Shown: one piece after another, positions 33,752 through 43,751 of the stretch
Layout: each line of letters starts with the position of its first letter
Position numbering within the stretch: the stretch's first letter is position 1
Translations under genes and position numbers: made by a program
Source: Cercophora sp. LCS_1
Taxonomy: Eukaryota; Ascomycota; Sordariomycetes; Sordariales; Lasiosphaeriaceae
DNA length: 64,000 nt
Assembly: GCA_036250225.1 (NCBI GenBank)
Contig: JAPZLL010000006.1
Location: 558,001 to 622,000 of the forward strand
Direction: 5' to 3'
Notes under the pieces: model-generated
Seen by the model: only the letters and a program-made list of their open reading frames with translations
Told to the model about the DNA's origin: nothing
Database searches by the model: none

Positions 33752-36287
33752 TCACCCATCCGTCTCCCCAACCGCAACACCCCCCTGGATCAACGCCCCG
33801 AGCTCCCACGGATTCAGCGTGCTCCTCCTCCTGCTCGCAACCCTGCTTGTCCTCCTCTCCCTCTTCCTCACCACCACACTCTTCTCATCCTCTTTCGGCG
33901 CCAGCTCATCCTCCCCTTCATCACCCACCCTCTCAATCTGCCCTTCAGGGCCCCCATCAGACCGTGTACTCCTCCCCGCCTCTACCGCATCTGTCTCTGT
34001 CGCAGGCGGCGCCAGACTGACCCTCTTCTTTCCACCCATCCTCGCCGCCTTGAGCTTGGCCCTCACGCGGGCGGCGTTGGCATCTCTCTCCGAAGCCTCT
34101 AGCTTTGCGGTGATAGTCGCCATGGAGAGGGGTGATTGTTGAGGAGGAGGAAGGATGTTGCCGCCGTTGCGGGGCAAGGGGAGGCGGGAGTTGACTCCTC
34201 TCTTAGGGGAGCGGTCGCGGGATGGGGTGGGTTCCGGGTTGGGAAGAGGTGGTGGCGGCATGGCGTCGATGCTCCTGTTGGCGGGCACTTCTTTGGCGTC
34301 TTTGGAGCTGCTTGTGGATGCCGCCGAGGTTGGTCGCGTCGGCTTGGAGGGAGCCTCGGGCTTAGTTTGTCGGGGACGTGATTTTTCCCTCGGTGCTTCT
34401 TTTGTCGAGGACTCCTTGGCCGTCTCTTTGGTGGTGGTTTCCTTGGTGGACTTTGTCCGTACAGGGGGTTTGGCTGGCGGCTTGGTGGTTTTCGTCACCA
34501 GTCGTCCACGGGTCACTGGCGAAATTCGTCCTGCTGGTGAAACTCGTCCTGCCGGAGAGACTCGTCCACGACCTTTCCCTGATGAGGGTGCTGATTTTGG
34601 TGCAGGATCGTTTGGTGTCTTGATGAGCTGCACGCTGCTGATTGACGAGGCAGACGCTGAGAGGTCTGCCATCGTCGGAGGTGGAGCATCCTCCTGTTGT
34701 TGCACTGGTGGCGGTGGTGGTTGAGCTGGCTTCTTCGTTGGTGATTGCTGGGGCTTGTCGGCAGGCGGCGGTGGAAGCGGCGCCTCGGCCTTCAGCTCCC
34801 AAGTGTTCTCTTCCACGATCGTTGTGAACTCCACACGCTTGCGCTGGACCGGTGCTGTCCCACCTCTGTTGCCTGCCGTATTAGAGTCACGGAGGGGCGC
34901 CGATTTTATCGGTGGTGGTGAGTGTATCATGACTGACTGTTCGAGGATCTCCACATTAGGCTCCTCCATATCGAGGTCGACATCAACGTCGTCTTCGAAT
35001 ATACTAGATTCGGCGTCGCTGACTTCGAGATCGTCAAATTCCGGTACAGGTGCAAGATCCAGTCGCTCCGCTGGGCTTGGTGAATGCATAACACTGGCTT
35101 CTTCAGCGTCCTCTGGCACGGCCTCCAGTCTGAGGCCGAGCCCCTGTGATGTTTCCTCCACGTTCTTTACACGCACAGGGCTCAGGCGCAACCCCATCTT
35201 CAGCTCCTCAACGTTGACCGGACGCCCGCTGACTTGCATGCGTCGTCGCCATCCGTCAATAAGATGGACCGCTTCCTGCCATCGAGTCTCCATCTTCTCC
35301 CATCCATCGCGGAGTCTGTGAATCTCGTCCTCCCGGACGACGACCTCCTCAATGGGCACAAACGACGGGTTGGTGAGGATAGTTCGAAGGTGCTCGAGAA
35401 TATGCTCAATCTCGGCTGAAATTTCGGCACAGTTCGCTGGCAGCGCCATCGCTTGGCCACCGACATCTTTGGGTGCGACGTGTCCCGCGTCATAACCACT
35501 CATCTCCTTGAGCTGCTCGGTAGTCCTCCGCACCAAGCCCAGAACCGCTTCATTCTCCTCGCTGAGGCCCTTTGCCAGCTCGGCCAGGAACGAGTTGGTC
35601 TCCATACGCAGGTCGTAGCTGTCGTTGGTGGTACCGCCAGCAGGCAGCCCTTGCTCTGCCCCAGACCCAACATCCCCAACAACCGTGATTGTTGTGATTC
35701 CGGGGCTTTTGCTTGCTCCCCGTGCCCTGCCAGCCTCCGTCACGGCCTTCTTCAGCCCGTCAATCTGACGGTCCCGCTTGCGGACCTCGTTCGCACACGA
35801 TGCTCGTGTTTGCGCAACCAGAACCTTGGTTCGTGCTGCTTCGTCCTTGAGGCGTTGAATGGTAGCCTCGGCTGTCTTGAGCTGGCTCCGCATCGCCGCC
35901 TCGGACGACTCGCTAAGCGAGACCTTCCGCTGGTGCTCGGCGTTCTTCTCCTGCAGCCGCTGGATGTCGTTGGCTTGCCGCAGTGACTCGGCGCGGAGAG
36001 TGCGCAACGTCGTCGACAGAGTCTCTCGCTGTTCAGCATCGCGCTGCGTACGGCATGTTAGCATGGGCTCTGGCAGATATTCCTAGGGGCGAGGCGGCAC
36101 CCACGTCGCGTCGCAGAATTAGATCGTTGACGACCGAGATGATCCGGCCCATGGTGGTGGCAATCTCCCCATTGTTATCGCCAGGATAGACAAAATTGAT
36201 GTTCTGGCCATCGCGGAGCAGGCCGCGCGACAGCAGCTGGTTGTTGATGTACAGCGACGCCTGTCGCAAGTTCTCGAGTTCGACCAT
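33752..36287 (-). CDS. tinC: TinC-like coiled-coil protein (afadin/alpha-actinin-binding family)
   Basis: Two exons: 36287-36105 and 36043-33752, about 824 aa; 61-bp phase-0 intron (GTGGGT, GCTAAC, GCAG). Exon 1 gives the conserved start ENLRQASLYINNQLLSRGLL and ATTMGRIISVVNDLILRRD; splicing continues RDAEQRETLSTTLRTLRAES. A coiled coil follows (~62-140), then a folded stretch around HILEHLRTILTNPSFVPIEE. The long disordered tail has acidic, Pro-rich and Lys/Arg/Thr-rich parts, including repeats of SPAGR, and ends with ASRRRSTLNPWEL. This order matches Aspergillus TinC, which interacts with the NIMA mitotic kinase and associates with spindle poles. The basic Ser/Pro/Thr-rich tail suggests phosphorylation. 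The frame stays open upstream of 36287, so a longer N-terminus is possible. Confidence 0.85.
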
Positions 36288-36906
36288 GTCGGGTTCGTTC
36301 GCCTGGTCATCAATGACGCTTGTGTTTGAGGAATTGTTTCGGGAAACGGCCAATTCGGAGTCAAAAGTCAAGGCGCACGGGGTGCCGTTTCGCGGAACCA
36401 GGAAAAATAGTTGTGGAAACGCAGCAACCCGCAATGCAGGTCCAGTAGCTTGGTTCTCATTGGAGCTGCAAGGGCAATCTCGAGCCGTGGTGTTTATTTT
36501 TTGGTGGGGCGTTGCTGTGGCAGCCACCTTCATCCCACACTTTTGGCGCCCACTCCGAGCTGTGCACGTGTGAACCCTAACCCTTGTTGCTTCACTCATT
36601 CCTAGTCCCTGGTCTTCTTCTCATCATGAGATCTAGCTACATGACAATAGAAGCCGTTTGCTGTCTTGCAACACCTTGATGTAGATATTGTACTAGAGGG
36701 CACGTCGTTGATGCCGGCAATGCACTATGCCGTCCTGTCTCCACCGCGCTCCTCCACTTAACACCCCTATATCGGACCCCTATTTCGGTGGGGATGCGTT
36801 AGCTTCGGGCTAGGATCCGTTTTCTGATTGCTCCAAATCTCGTAGGTTACTTAAGGTCTATTAATTCTATAAGCTCTATCTTTGCCACTTGTCCCAAGAC
36901 ATCATC
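36288..36906. other. Intergenic region upstream of tinC
   Basis: Carries a telobox-like motif at 36573-36585. The stretch 36640-36900 is relatively AT-rich and flanks the 3' end of the PD-(D/E)XK-like gene. No gene seen. Confidence 0.5.
36573..36585. promoter_or_regulatory. Telobox-like motif AACCCTAACCCTT
   Basis: Telomere-type repeat about 290 bp upstream of the assigned tinC start. Same core as the motifs at 14091 and 38218. Regulatory role is inferred. Confidence 0.35.
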
Positions 36907-38083
36907 CTACTCTGGGATATAATCTCCGTCCTGGTCGCTGAGCTGCTTTTCGACTTCTTCCTCGGCTGTTTTGAACCGCTTCTCGTTTGATTCTGTAAGT
37001 TGCTCTAGTGGTGACCGAACCCTTTGCCGCTTCCGATAATTCCCTTGCAGTATCTCCCTACGTAGACGATCCTTGTTCTCCGCTCTAGCCTCAGCCTCCT
37101 GCGCTATTTCGTAAAGTTGAGAAAACGAAATAGTAATCTCCCCGGGGATGTCATCGATTCTGAGGCAATCGGGCCAATACCCAAAATTGTTGAGCCCGAT
37201 GCGAAGGACCTGTTCCCCATCGACCAAACTACCATCCACTCCCCGAAAGATACCTGTTTCCGTCTCAGCTGCTTCAAGTACGGCTTCCCCATCTTCCTCA
37301 ATATATCTTGGTCGCCAGACAGTAACCCTGGCTTCTTTTCCCTTCTCCTTCCGGTATTCAAAGTCAATCCCAATAACAACCTGGGTCCGTCCATCTGAAC
37401 CTAGGATATATTCCTCTGCGAGGGACAGCAAATCTTGTCGTTGCTGCGAATGGGAGACCTCCAAAATAACACATTCTGCCTTCGCATCTTTATGCGCAAA
37501 CGACCCGTCTGGGTAATGGGAACCACCATCACTCTCAGTCTTGGGACTTCTTGTTACGTATACGTCCCGAGCGAAATTGGCAGCAACTTGGTCGTTACTT
37601 TGTTCAATAACGAATAGTTGTCGTGTGACTAGGCTTTCGAATCTTCCGATAACGGTTTCGTGGAAAGGGCCCGCCATACGCAGAACAAACTTGGCGAGCT
37701 GAGGGAAGTAGTCGTACCTAATTAGAGGTTAGCTAATGCAATACTGGACAAGGGGCAACTGGACAAAGAGGGACAGAGGGACAGAGGGACAGAAGGACAG
37801 AGGGATAGGCTACTTACTTTGGCCAGCGGTAGTCCCCTTCAGCTTCGAAACGTGCCTCAAAAGCCTTGAACTCCTCACGACTGAGGCTGATATACCACCA
37901 CTCCTCTTCGACCTTGACCCGGCCACAAATACGATCGCAAATTTCGGCAATAATCTTGTCGACGCCCGAGACCGGCAAACCTACAGACGGCGTGGGGGAG
38001 TCGGGAGATGCTGTCTCTGGAGGTGTTGCCGGGTAGAGAGTCAGCCGATCGAGCTGGGCGGTAATTGCTTTCTTGTCGGCCAT
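36907..38083 (-). CDS. Putative PD-(D/E)XK (Uma2-like) fold protein, unknown function
   Basis: Two exons: 38083-37818 and 37717-36907, giving 358 aa. The 100-bp intron (37718-37817; GTAAGT donor, CTAACC branch, TTAG acceptor) restores RWPK-YDYFPQLAKFVLR. The start is at ATG 38083 (CACATGGCC). The central segment has the layout of Uma2-type nuclease folds: HYPDGSF (D159), then ECVILEVSHSQ (E175, with Ser177 where a catalytic Lys would sit), a helix ending AEEYI, and a strand pair QVVIGIDFEY and ARVTVWRP. The C-terminus is helical and charged, with a possible nuclear signal KRQRVRSP. I do not know a characterised relative. The missing Lys suggests a degenerate active site or a different lysine position. 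Low-complexity tandem repeats sit in the intron. Confidence 0.72.
37761..37808. repeat. 8-bp tandem repeat in an intron (AGGGACAG)
   Basis: About six imperfect copies of an AGGGACAG-type unit within the intron of the PD-(D/E)XK-like gene, ending close to its splice donor. Confidence 0.9.
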
Positions 38084-38849
38084 GTGGGCGGATGGTGAAG
38101 ATGGAATGTTAGTGCACCCAGAGCGATTGCAAGGAGTAAGGTTCGCTTTACTTGTTGGCGATGGAAGGAACAGGTGTGTTGCAGGGCGATTGTAAGGGGT
38201 GTGAACGTAAAGCAAAAGGGTTAGGGTTAATAGAGGGCCAAGGCCCCACTTATGTGCGAACAGGATCCCGAGTCTTCCTATGTATCCTGGTTGTATGTGC
38301 AAAGTATGCCGAATTTGGGTGCCCTGGGGCCTAGGAAATAGGATGATGGGTTCCGGAAAATGGGATGCATCTGACGCTGGAAAGACCGGCTACCCGCGGA
38401 CCTAAGACAACATTATTATGTGGATGCAGCTAAAACGGCAGCTTTCTGGGGTGCCGTTCTGGAGCGTTGAGGGCTCCAAATTGACGGGTTATTGATCGGG
38501 AAGGTAACGAGGCCAGACATCAGACAGTTTGAGAAGATTGTTTATGCGGTTTTTGTCCAGCACGACACCTCCTCAGAACAGGGAAGAATCCTGAAGTGAG
38601 TCGATGTTCAGATGGCCCCGCGTGCGTCATCATGGTCTTTGGGAACGGCGAAGAGACTCAAACACACTCACAATTCTGTCCAACCCCACATCTACCATCA
38701 TGCTGACCGTCATCGGCTCGCAAGCCACGTCTGGTCTGGACGGGGGATTCATCCGCTCGATGCCTCCTAAAGTCGGCTCCAGCGCGCAGCAGTATCTCTG
38801 CCAATGTAATGATCCAGAAGGACCAACGACCCCTTCAGTTCTCTCATGA
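38084..38849. other. Intergenic region between PD-(D/E)XK-like gene and RRP7
   Basis: Both flanking genes are on -. Carries a telobox-like motif at 38218-38230, in the promoter region of the PD-(D/E)XK-like gene. No coding signal. Confidence 0.55.
38218..38230. promoter_or_regulatory. Telobox-like motif GGGTTAGGGTTAA
   Basis: Telomere-type repeat about 135 bp upstream of the PD-(D/E)XK-like gene's start, in the opposite orientation (relative to its gene) to the motifs near MRP51 and tinC. Function inferred only. Confidence 0.35.
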
Positions 38850-39803
38850 CTATGTTTCGGGCATGAATTTGCCGCGCTTTGCCCTCATTGCCTCGATCTT
38901 CTTCCTGTCCTCGTCGAACCGCTTGACAAGCTCGGCTTGTTCTTCCTTCTTCTTCTCCCTCAGCTGGAACCTGTAAAAGTTCGACATCTCCTCCCTCTTC
39001 TTCTCCTGTTTCTCCACCATCTTCCTCCTGGCCTCCTCCGCTTCGTTCCTACTTGCAGGAGCATTCCTGCCTCCCCGCGTGACCGTCACGAAACCATCCT
39101 CGTCAGGCTCGTTGCGTAACCTCTTGGCGATCTCGGCGGCTTCCTGCTCCTTCTTGGCGAAGAGCGTGGAGAAGGCATCAACTGCGGCTTGAAGCACGTC
39201 CTTGTCCGGATAGGAAAGTCGATTGTGGGCCTTGAGCCATACAGAGCCCAGAGGAGGGACGGCCTCCTGATTCTCGCCGACTCCCCACACGGGATACTTT
39301 TTTGACTTGTGCACCTTTGCGATCGCTTTCAACACCTGGTTCACACTCTTCTCGTCGGCGAGGAGGACAACAGCGGTGCTGCCGCTTTTTCGCAATGGCC
39401 GGGTCCATGTGCATGGCAACTGAGCAGCAGCCTCCTCCCGAGCCCTCTCCGCCTCCTCGTTCTCGCGTTTTCGCTTCTTGCTGTGTGCCGCCAGTAGGCG
39501 CGCCGCGTGTGCAGGTTGCGCGTTCTCGAGAACTGTTGGCTTGTGCCTTTCATCCTCAAAAGTTGCGCTCTCGAAACGGCCAGCACCGACCAAAGAAGCG
39601 ATCAAGTGCCGCAAATGGGGCTCGGTGCTGTCCACGGGGACATTTGTGAGGAATAGACTTCGAGCGTCATTGGGGGTCGGAACCTTTGGCTCGTTTCGGC
39701 GGACGTAGAGGTAGTGAACGACGGCTCGAGGGAATGAGGGTAGCGGCGGTATCGATATGGGGAGGACGGAGAAATCCCCAATTGTCGCAGCGTCTTTTGC
39801 CAT
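38850..39803 (-). CDS. RRP7: Ribosomal RNA-processing protein 7 (Rrp7/RRP7A)
   Basis: Single exon, about 317 aa from ATG 39803; the frame is open 38 codons further but that part lacks family features. N-terminus: FSVLPISIPPLPSFPRAVVH and HYLYVRRNEPK, followed by an RRM-like segment (RSLFLTNVPVDSTEPHLRHL, then FESATFED). The C-terminal Rrp7 domain includes DEDGFVTVTRGGR and ends in FYRFQLREKKKEE, LVKRFDEDRKKIEAMR and RGKFMPET. This matches yeast Rrp7 from end to end. Rrp7 joins the UTP-C/CURI complex in 90S pre-ribosomes and is needed for 18S rRNA maturation in the nucleolus. It is divergent with the MFS gene (515 bp between starts). Confidence 0.92.
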   Translation of the reverse strand: MAKDAATIGDFSVLPISIPPLPSFPRAVVHYLYVRRNEPKVPTPNDARSLFLTNVPVDSTEPHLRHLIASLVGAGRFESATFEDERHKPTVLENAQPAHAARLLAAHSKKRKRENEEAERAREEAAAQLPCTWTRPLRKSGSTAVVLLADEKSVNQVLKAIAKVHKSKKYPVWGVGENQEAVPPLGSVWLKAHNRLSYPDKDVLQAAVDAFSTLFAKKEQEAAEIAKRLRNEPDEDGFVTVTRGGRNAPASRNEAEEARRKMVEKQEKKREEMSNFYRFQLREKKKEEQAELVKRFDEDRKKIEAMRAKRGKFMPET

Positions 39804-40317
39804 CGTGTCGATCCGGGAAATTCTAGGTTGCGAATTGCTGGGTGTTTGGTTGACCAGACCAAGAACGATGATTGCGTTCAGAAACTTTTGTGCCCCACAT
39901 TCAGCCTTGGGCGCCACCGCCGCAGGTGATTGGCCAGGTTTTGCAGCACAACAGGGCTGAAGTTTCGCGAGGTCTCCTGGGCAAAGCTGAGACCCGGATC
40001 TTCAGCTCTTCAGTCGGCCTGAATCAAATGTTCCTAAACCAAATCTTCATCTTCAAGAGAACTGTTTTCCTCTATGCCTCAACATGAAAGTCAGCATCTC
40101 TCGTCGTTTTGCTTTCGCCAAGTCGGGTGTCATTCATGGTCCAAGTCCCAATTGGGTTTCGCGCTGCTCAGAAAGCACAGCAGCGACAGTGCTAATCATG
40201 GTCGACAAACACGATGCAGGCCGCAGAAAAATATACCTGGGCAAGACATTTCAGCACCATCTGCCATGAGATTGAGGCTCGACCTGGTGTCTTTGTAGTG
40301 GCGGGGCTCTTTTTACC
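39804..40317. other. Divergent promoter region RRP7 / MFS transporter
   Basis: Shared upstream region for two divergent genes. No distinct motif recognised. Confidence 0.55.
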
Positions 40318-41870
40318 ATGAACGTCCGGTCTCTTCACGCCGTTTGTGGCTTTCTCTTCGGACCCTTCAACCCATCTTCAACACCAGCGAAAAGACCGCG
40401 TTTCCTTGCATTCCGCTCGTCAGAGGGATTCATCACGTTGACTGTGTGTCTCGCCATCTTCACAGACATCTTCTTGTACGGATTGATCGTTCCAGTCATC
40501 CCCTTCAGTCTCTCGGTTCAGGCTGGAGTCCCCGAGAACGAGGTGCAGCATTGGACCGCCATCCTCCTTGCTGTTTACAATGCCGCCCTCTGCGTTGGCA
40601 GTCCCTTCGCAGGTCTTTACGCCGACTACACTTCCTCTCGTCGCACGCCGCTGCTTCTCGGCCTCCTCGCCCTTGCCGGGGCGACGTTGCTGCTATGCCT
40701 CGGCACCTCGGTTGCACTGCTGGTCGTCGGCAGGCTACTGCAGGGCCTCAGCGCGGCAGTTGTCTGGTCGGTCGGACTTGCGCTCATGGTCGACACCATG
40801 GGAAGGCAGGTCGGCAAGTCGATGGGCTTTGTGAGCATCGCGATGTCGGTTGGTCTGCTCATTTCGCCTGTCATCGGAGGAGCGGTGTACGCAGCCGCCG
40901 GCTACTACGCCGTGTACTACATTGCATTTGCCATCATCTGCTGCGATATCGCTCTCCGCCTTGTGCTCATCGAAAAGAAGGTTGCACAGCGATGGTTGGA
41001 CGCCCTCGCGGATGGCGACCACAGCGCGACGGCGACGCCTACGGGCGGGGACAGCTCCGCCAGGGAGGTTGCAGATCTTTCGGCTCGCTTTTCGGCCGAG
41101 AAACCCCGAAGTCCGCAGCTGGAGCTGATCCGGTCCCGAACAATTCTTGCCTGTCTTCTCGGTGTTGTTGTCCAAGCAGGCCTTGTGTGAGCGGCTCACC
41201 GGTTCGCCGTCCGATAGGCTGCTTTGCTGACAGACCGCCCAGGTTCGCATGCGACACGGTATTGCCCCTCTTCGTGAAGGAGGCCTTCCATTGGAATTCC
41301 ACTGCCGCGGGTCTCGTCTTTATCTGTTTGATGGTGCCGGGCTTTGCTTCACCACTCGTTGGAGCCCTTGCAGACCGCTATGGCGCCAAGTGGCCTGCCG
41401 CAGCAGGTTTTGCATTTTCAATCCCCTTGCTCGTGTGCCTGAGGTTTGTCACACAGAATTCACTGAACCACAAGATACTTTTCTGCGCCCTTCTTGTCCT
41501 GTTGGGGGTCACAATTTTGACGCTGGCCAGCACACCGCTCATGGCGGCCATGACGTACGCCATCGACGCCGAAGAAGCCAGGAGACCGGGGGTCTGGGGC
41601 GAAAAGGGCGTTTACGGAATTGCTTACGGGCTGTGGACAACCAGCTTCGCACTGGGAGGGACTATCGGCAGCCTGATGGCCGGCTATATCAACGCTGGCC
41701 CCGGTTGGGGAACTCTCACCTGGAGCCTTGCGGTATGGTGCTTCCCTGGCGTAATACTTGCATTTGGGCTTTGGTCTCGGCCCTCCAAGCGCAATATGGA
41801 CGCAAGCCCAACCGATGGCGAGAACAATTCCGAGAACTCGCAGAACGCGCCAACCTCGCAAAGGGCGTGA
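40318..41870 (+). CDS. MFS transporter, DHA1/VMAT-like
   Basis: Two exons: 40318-41186 and 41243-41870, 498 aa; the 56-bp intron (GTGAGC, CTGAC, CCAG) restores QAGLV-FACDTVLPLF. Twelve membrane helices can be traced, six in each half. The first loop carries the MFS motif as GLYADYTSSRRTP and the second-half copy as GALADRYGAKWP. Helix 5 shows the antiporter-like GFVSIAMSVGLLISPVIGG. The pattern is that of 12-helix drug:H+ antiporters close to vesicular amine transporters, common in filamentous fungi. Central-loop and C-terminal residues are polar and probably cytosolic. The substrate is unknown. It converges on the MOSC-fusion gene (158 bp between stops) and nothing nearby suggests a pathway. 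Confidence 0.9.
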
Positions 41871-42028
41871 AGGGAAGGGGTTAATGCTCATTTGCGTGGC
41901 CAGACAAATCCAATAGACAATTGGACATCGCTTACCAAGCCATCTAATCGGATCCCATCAAGCCGGTCAAGAGCGCCTGCTCCGCCGCGGCTTGCTTTCC
42001 GGCAGCAGCCATACCCAAACCTGCACAA

Positions 42029-43751
42029 TCATATCTCAACAACGATGCGTCCGATGCCACGGCTCACGCATGAAAGTATAGACGTCGCCTTTTCCCCTTC
42101 GGTCAGCGCGGTTCCCCTATGGTCGACCCGACCCTCCTTGAGTCCAACCCTGCAGGTCCCACAGTTGCCGACGCTGCAGCTGGAATCCACCTCGCCGAAG
42201 TGCTTTTGTAGAACCTCAAGAAGGGTCTCCTCCTCGCCGACACTGAGGACCTTGTTCCCCTTATTGGCCACAACTGCTTCGAAGGGATCTCCTGAGATAT
42301 TCGCTTCAAACGCCTCGAAATGCACGCCAGTGTCAGGAATGCAATGTGCCTTGGTCCCCTTAGCAGCCTCGTCCATGAGCCGCTTAGGACCACAGAAATA
42401 GATATGCGAGTTCCACTTCATGCCGGCCAGGATGTCAGGGAGACTGAGCCGTTGCCCGGCTGACTTGTCATAAATGACAACGCAACTGCCGAGAGCCTCT
42501 AGCCGATCCCTAAAGGGAATCTCGGATGCACACCGAACAGCGTAATGCAGGACCACGCTGTAGTTGATCTTAACCATGCGTTCAATCAAAGACATAAACG
42601 CGGTGAGTCCCACGCCGGCGGCAACGAAGATGTGATGTCCGGCAGCGAGCCGAAGAGGGATCCCGGCCGTCAAAGCTCCAACTTGGACAGTGTGCCCAAC
42701 CTTTGCGACATCGTGCATGTAGACAGAGCCACCGCGACTCTTCTCCCGGTCCAGGGAGATGCCCAGTCGAAACCGGTTCTTGTTCCCATCCACGACACTG
42801 TAGGCCCTCACCAGGCCATTGCCCAGTTTGATCTTGGCGTGGGCTCCCAAATCAAGTTCCGACTCCACGCCCTCGGGCAGCGGCTCAACCGCCTCAAGCA
42901 CGAAAGACACAATGCGCGGCGTTTCTGCCTTGCGCTCGACAACCTTGAAGTCGCGCCACTTTGGCGCATCCCGCGCTTTGCGCTCCAAGGCTCGCTGCCT
43001 GGCAACCCGCTTCTTGAACTGGTTCTTGCTTTCGAGCCCAAGCTCTTCGATCTCAGCCAGCTGTGCATTCATAGCGGCGTTAGTCGTGTCGCGATGCAGA
43101 TATTCCTGGATGCTTTCAATCGTCCACTCCGGGTGTCTTCTCTCCACAAGCCTAACCGCGTCTCCCGCTTGGATGTTGCCCGGGCGCAAAACGCGGTAAT
43201 ACCATCCCGTCCGGCTAGTCTTCCACGTCGTCACGGCAAAGTTGGGTAAATGGAAACGCTGGTTCAGCTTGAAGCATGGTTGCCGCGGTAGGCTCACTTC
43301 TAGGAGGAGCTCGTCCCCCACGCCGATGACGTCGCCGATACAGACGTTGCGCTCATTCATGTGGGTTGTGACGAGATTCTCGCCAAAGCCGCCGGGTACG
43401 AAAGCCGAGGCGGCCGCGGGGTATTCCTGCTGGAGCGGCTCATAGTGTGAGGAGCAGACTGCGTGTTGTTGGTTGGTTGGTTGGCTTCGTTTTCCGACGA
43501 GCTTGTCAAGAGAAAGGGAGCTTACATCCCAAGAGGGCCTTATCGGGTCCGCCGTGGAAGGTATAGTCGTGCTCATCGCCCTCGATGCCCAACGGGGTGA
43601 TGTAGACTGGACCTGTGAGGGGCGTTTTGTCTATACCTGAAAGCACGTTGGATCCTGGGAGGGGCTTCATCTTTCCCGAGCGGATTTCGAGGAGTGTGTC
43701 GCTCGTGAATGGGGCGTGGAGATCCACTTTCGGATGCGGGGTGCTAGCCAT
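42029..43751 (-). CDS. MOSC domain / ferredoxin-reductase fusion oxidoreductase
   Basis: Two exons: 43751-43526 and 43458-42029, 551 aa; the 67-bp intron (GTAAGC/GCAG) joins HGGPDKALLG to FCSSHYEPLQQ. The N-terminal ~170 residues are a YiiM-type MOSC domain (GIEGDEHDYTFHGGPDKAL, FGENL, LPRQPC with C137 as likely Mo ligand), then a 3-alpha segment (TGWYYRVLRPGNIQAGD). Residues ~225-455 form a flavin/NAD(P)-binding reductase (AYSVVDG, AGHHIFVAAGVGLT, YFCGPKRLM). The tail is a plant-type 2Fe-2S ferredoxin: C503, C508, C511, C539. The order matches bacterial and fungal MOSC-reductase fusions thought to pass electrons from NAD(P)H to the Mo site for reduction of N-hydroxylated compounds. The substrate is not known. 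No transfer signs beyond the family's mixed distribution. Confidence 0.9.

Noticed and set aside
42545..43249. 234-codon antisense frame over the MOSC fusion gene
   Set aside because: Antisense shadow of a strongly supported coding region.
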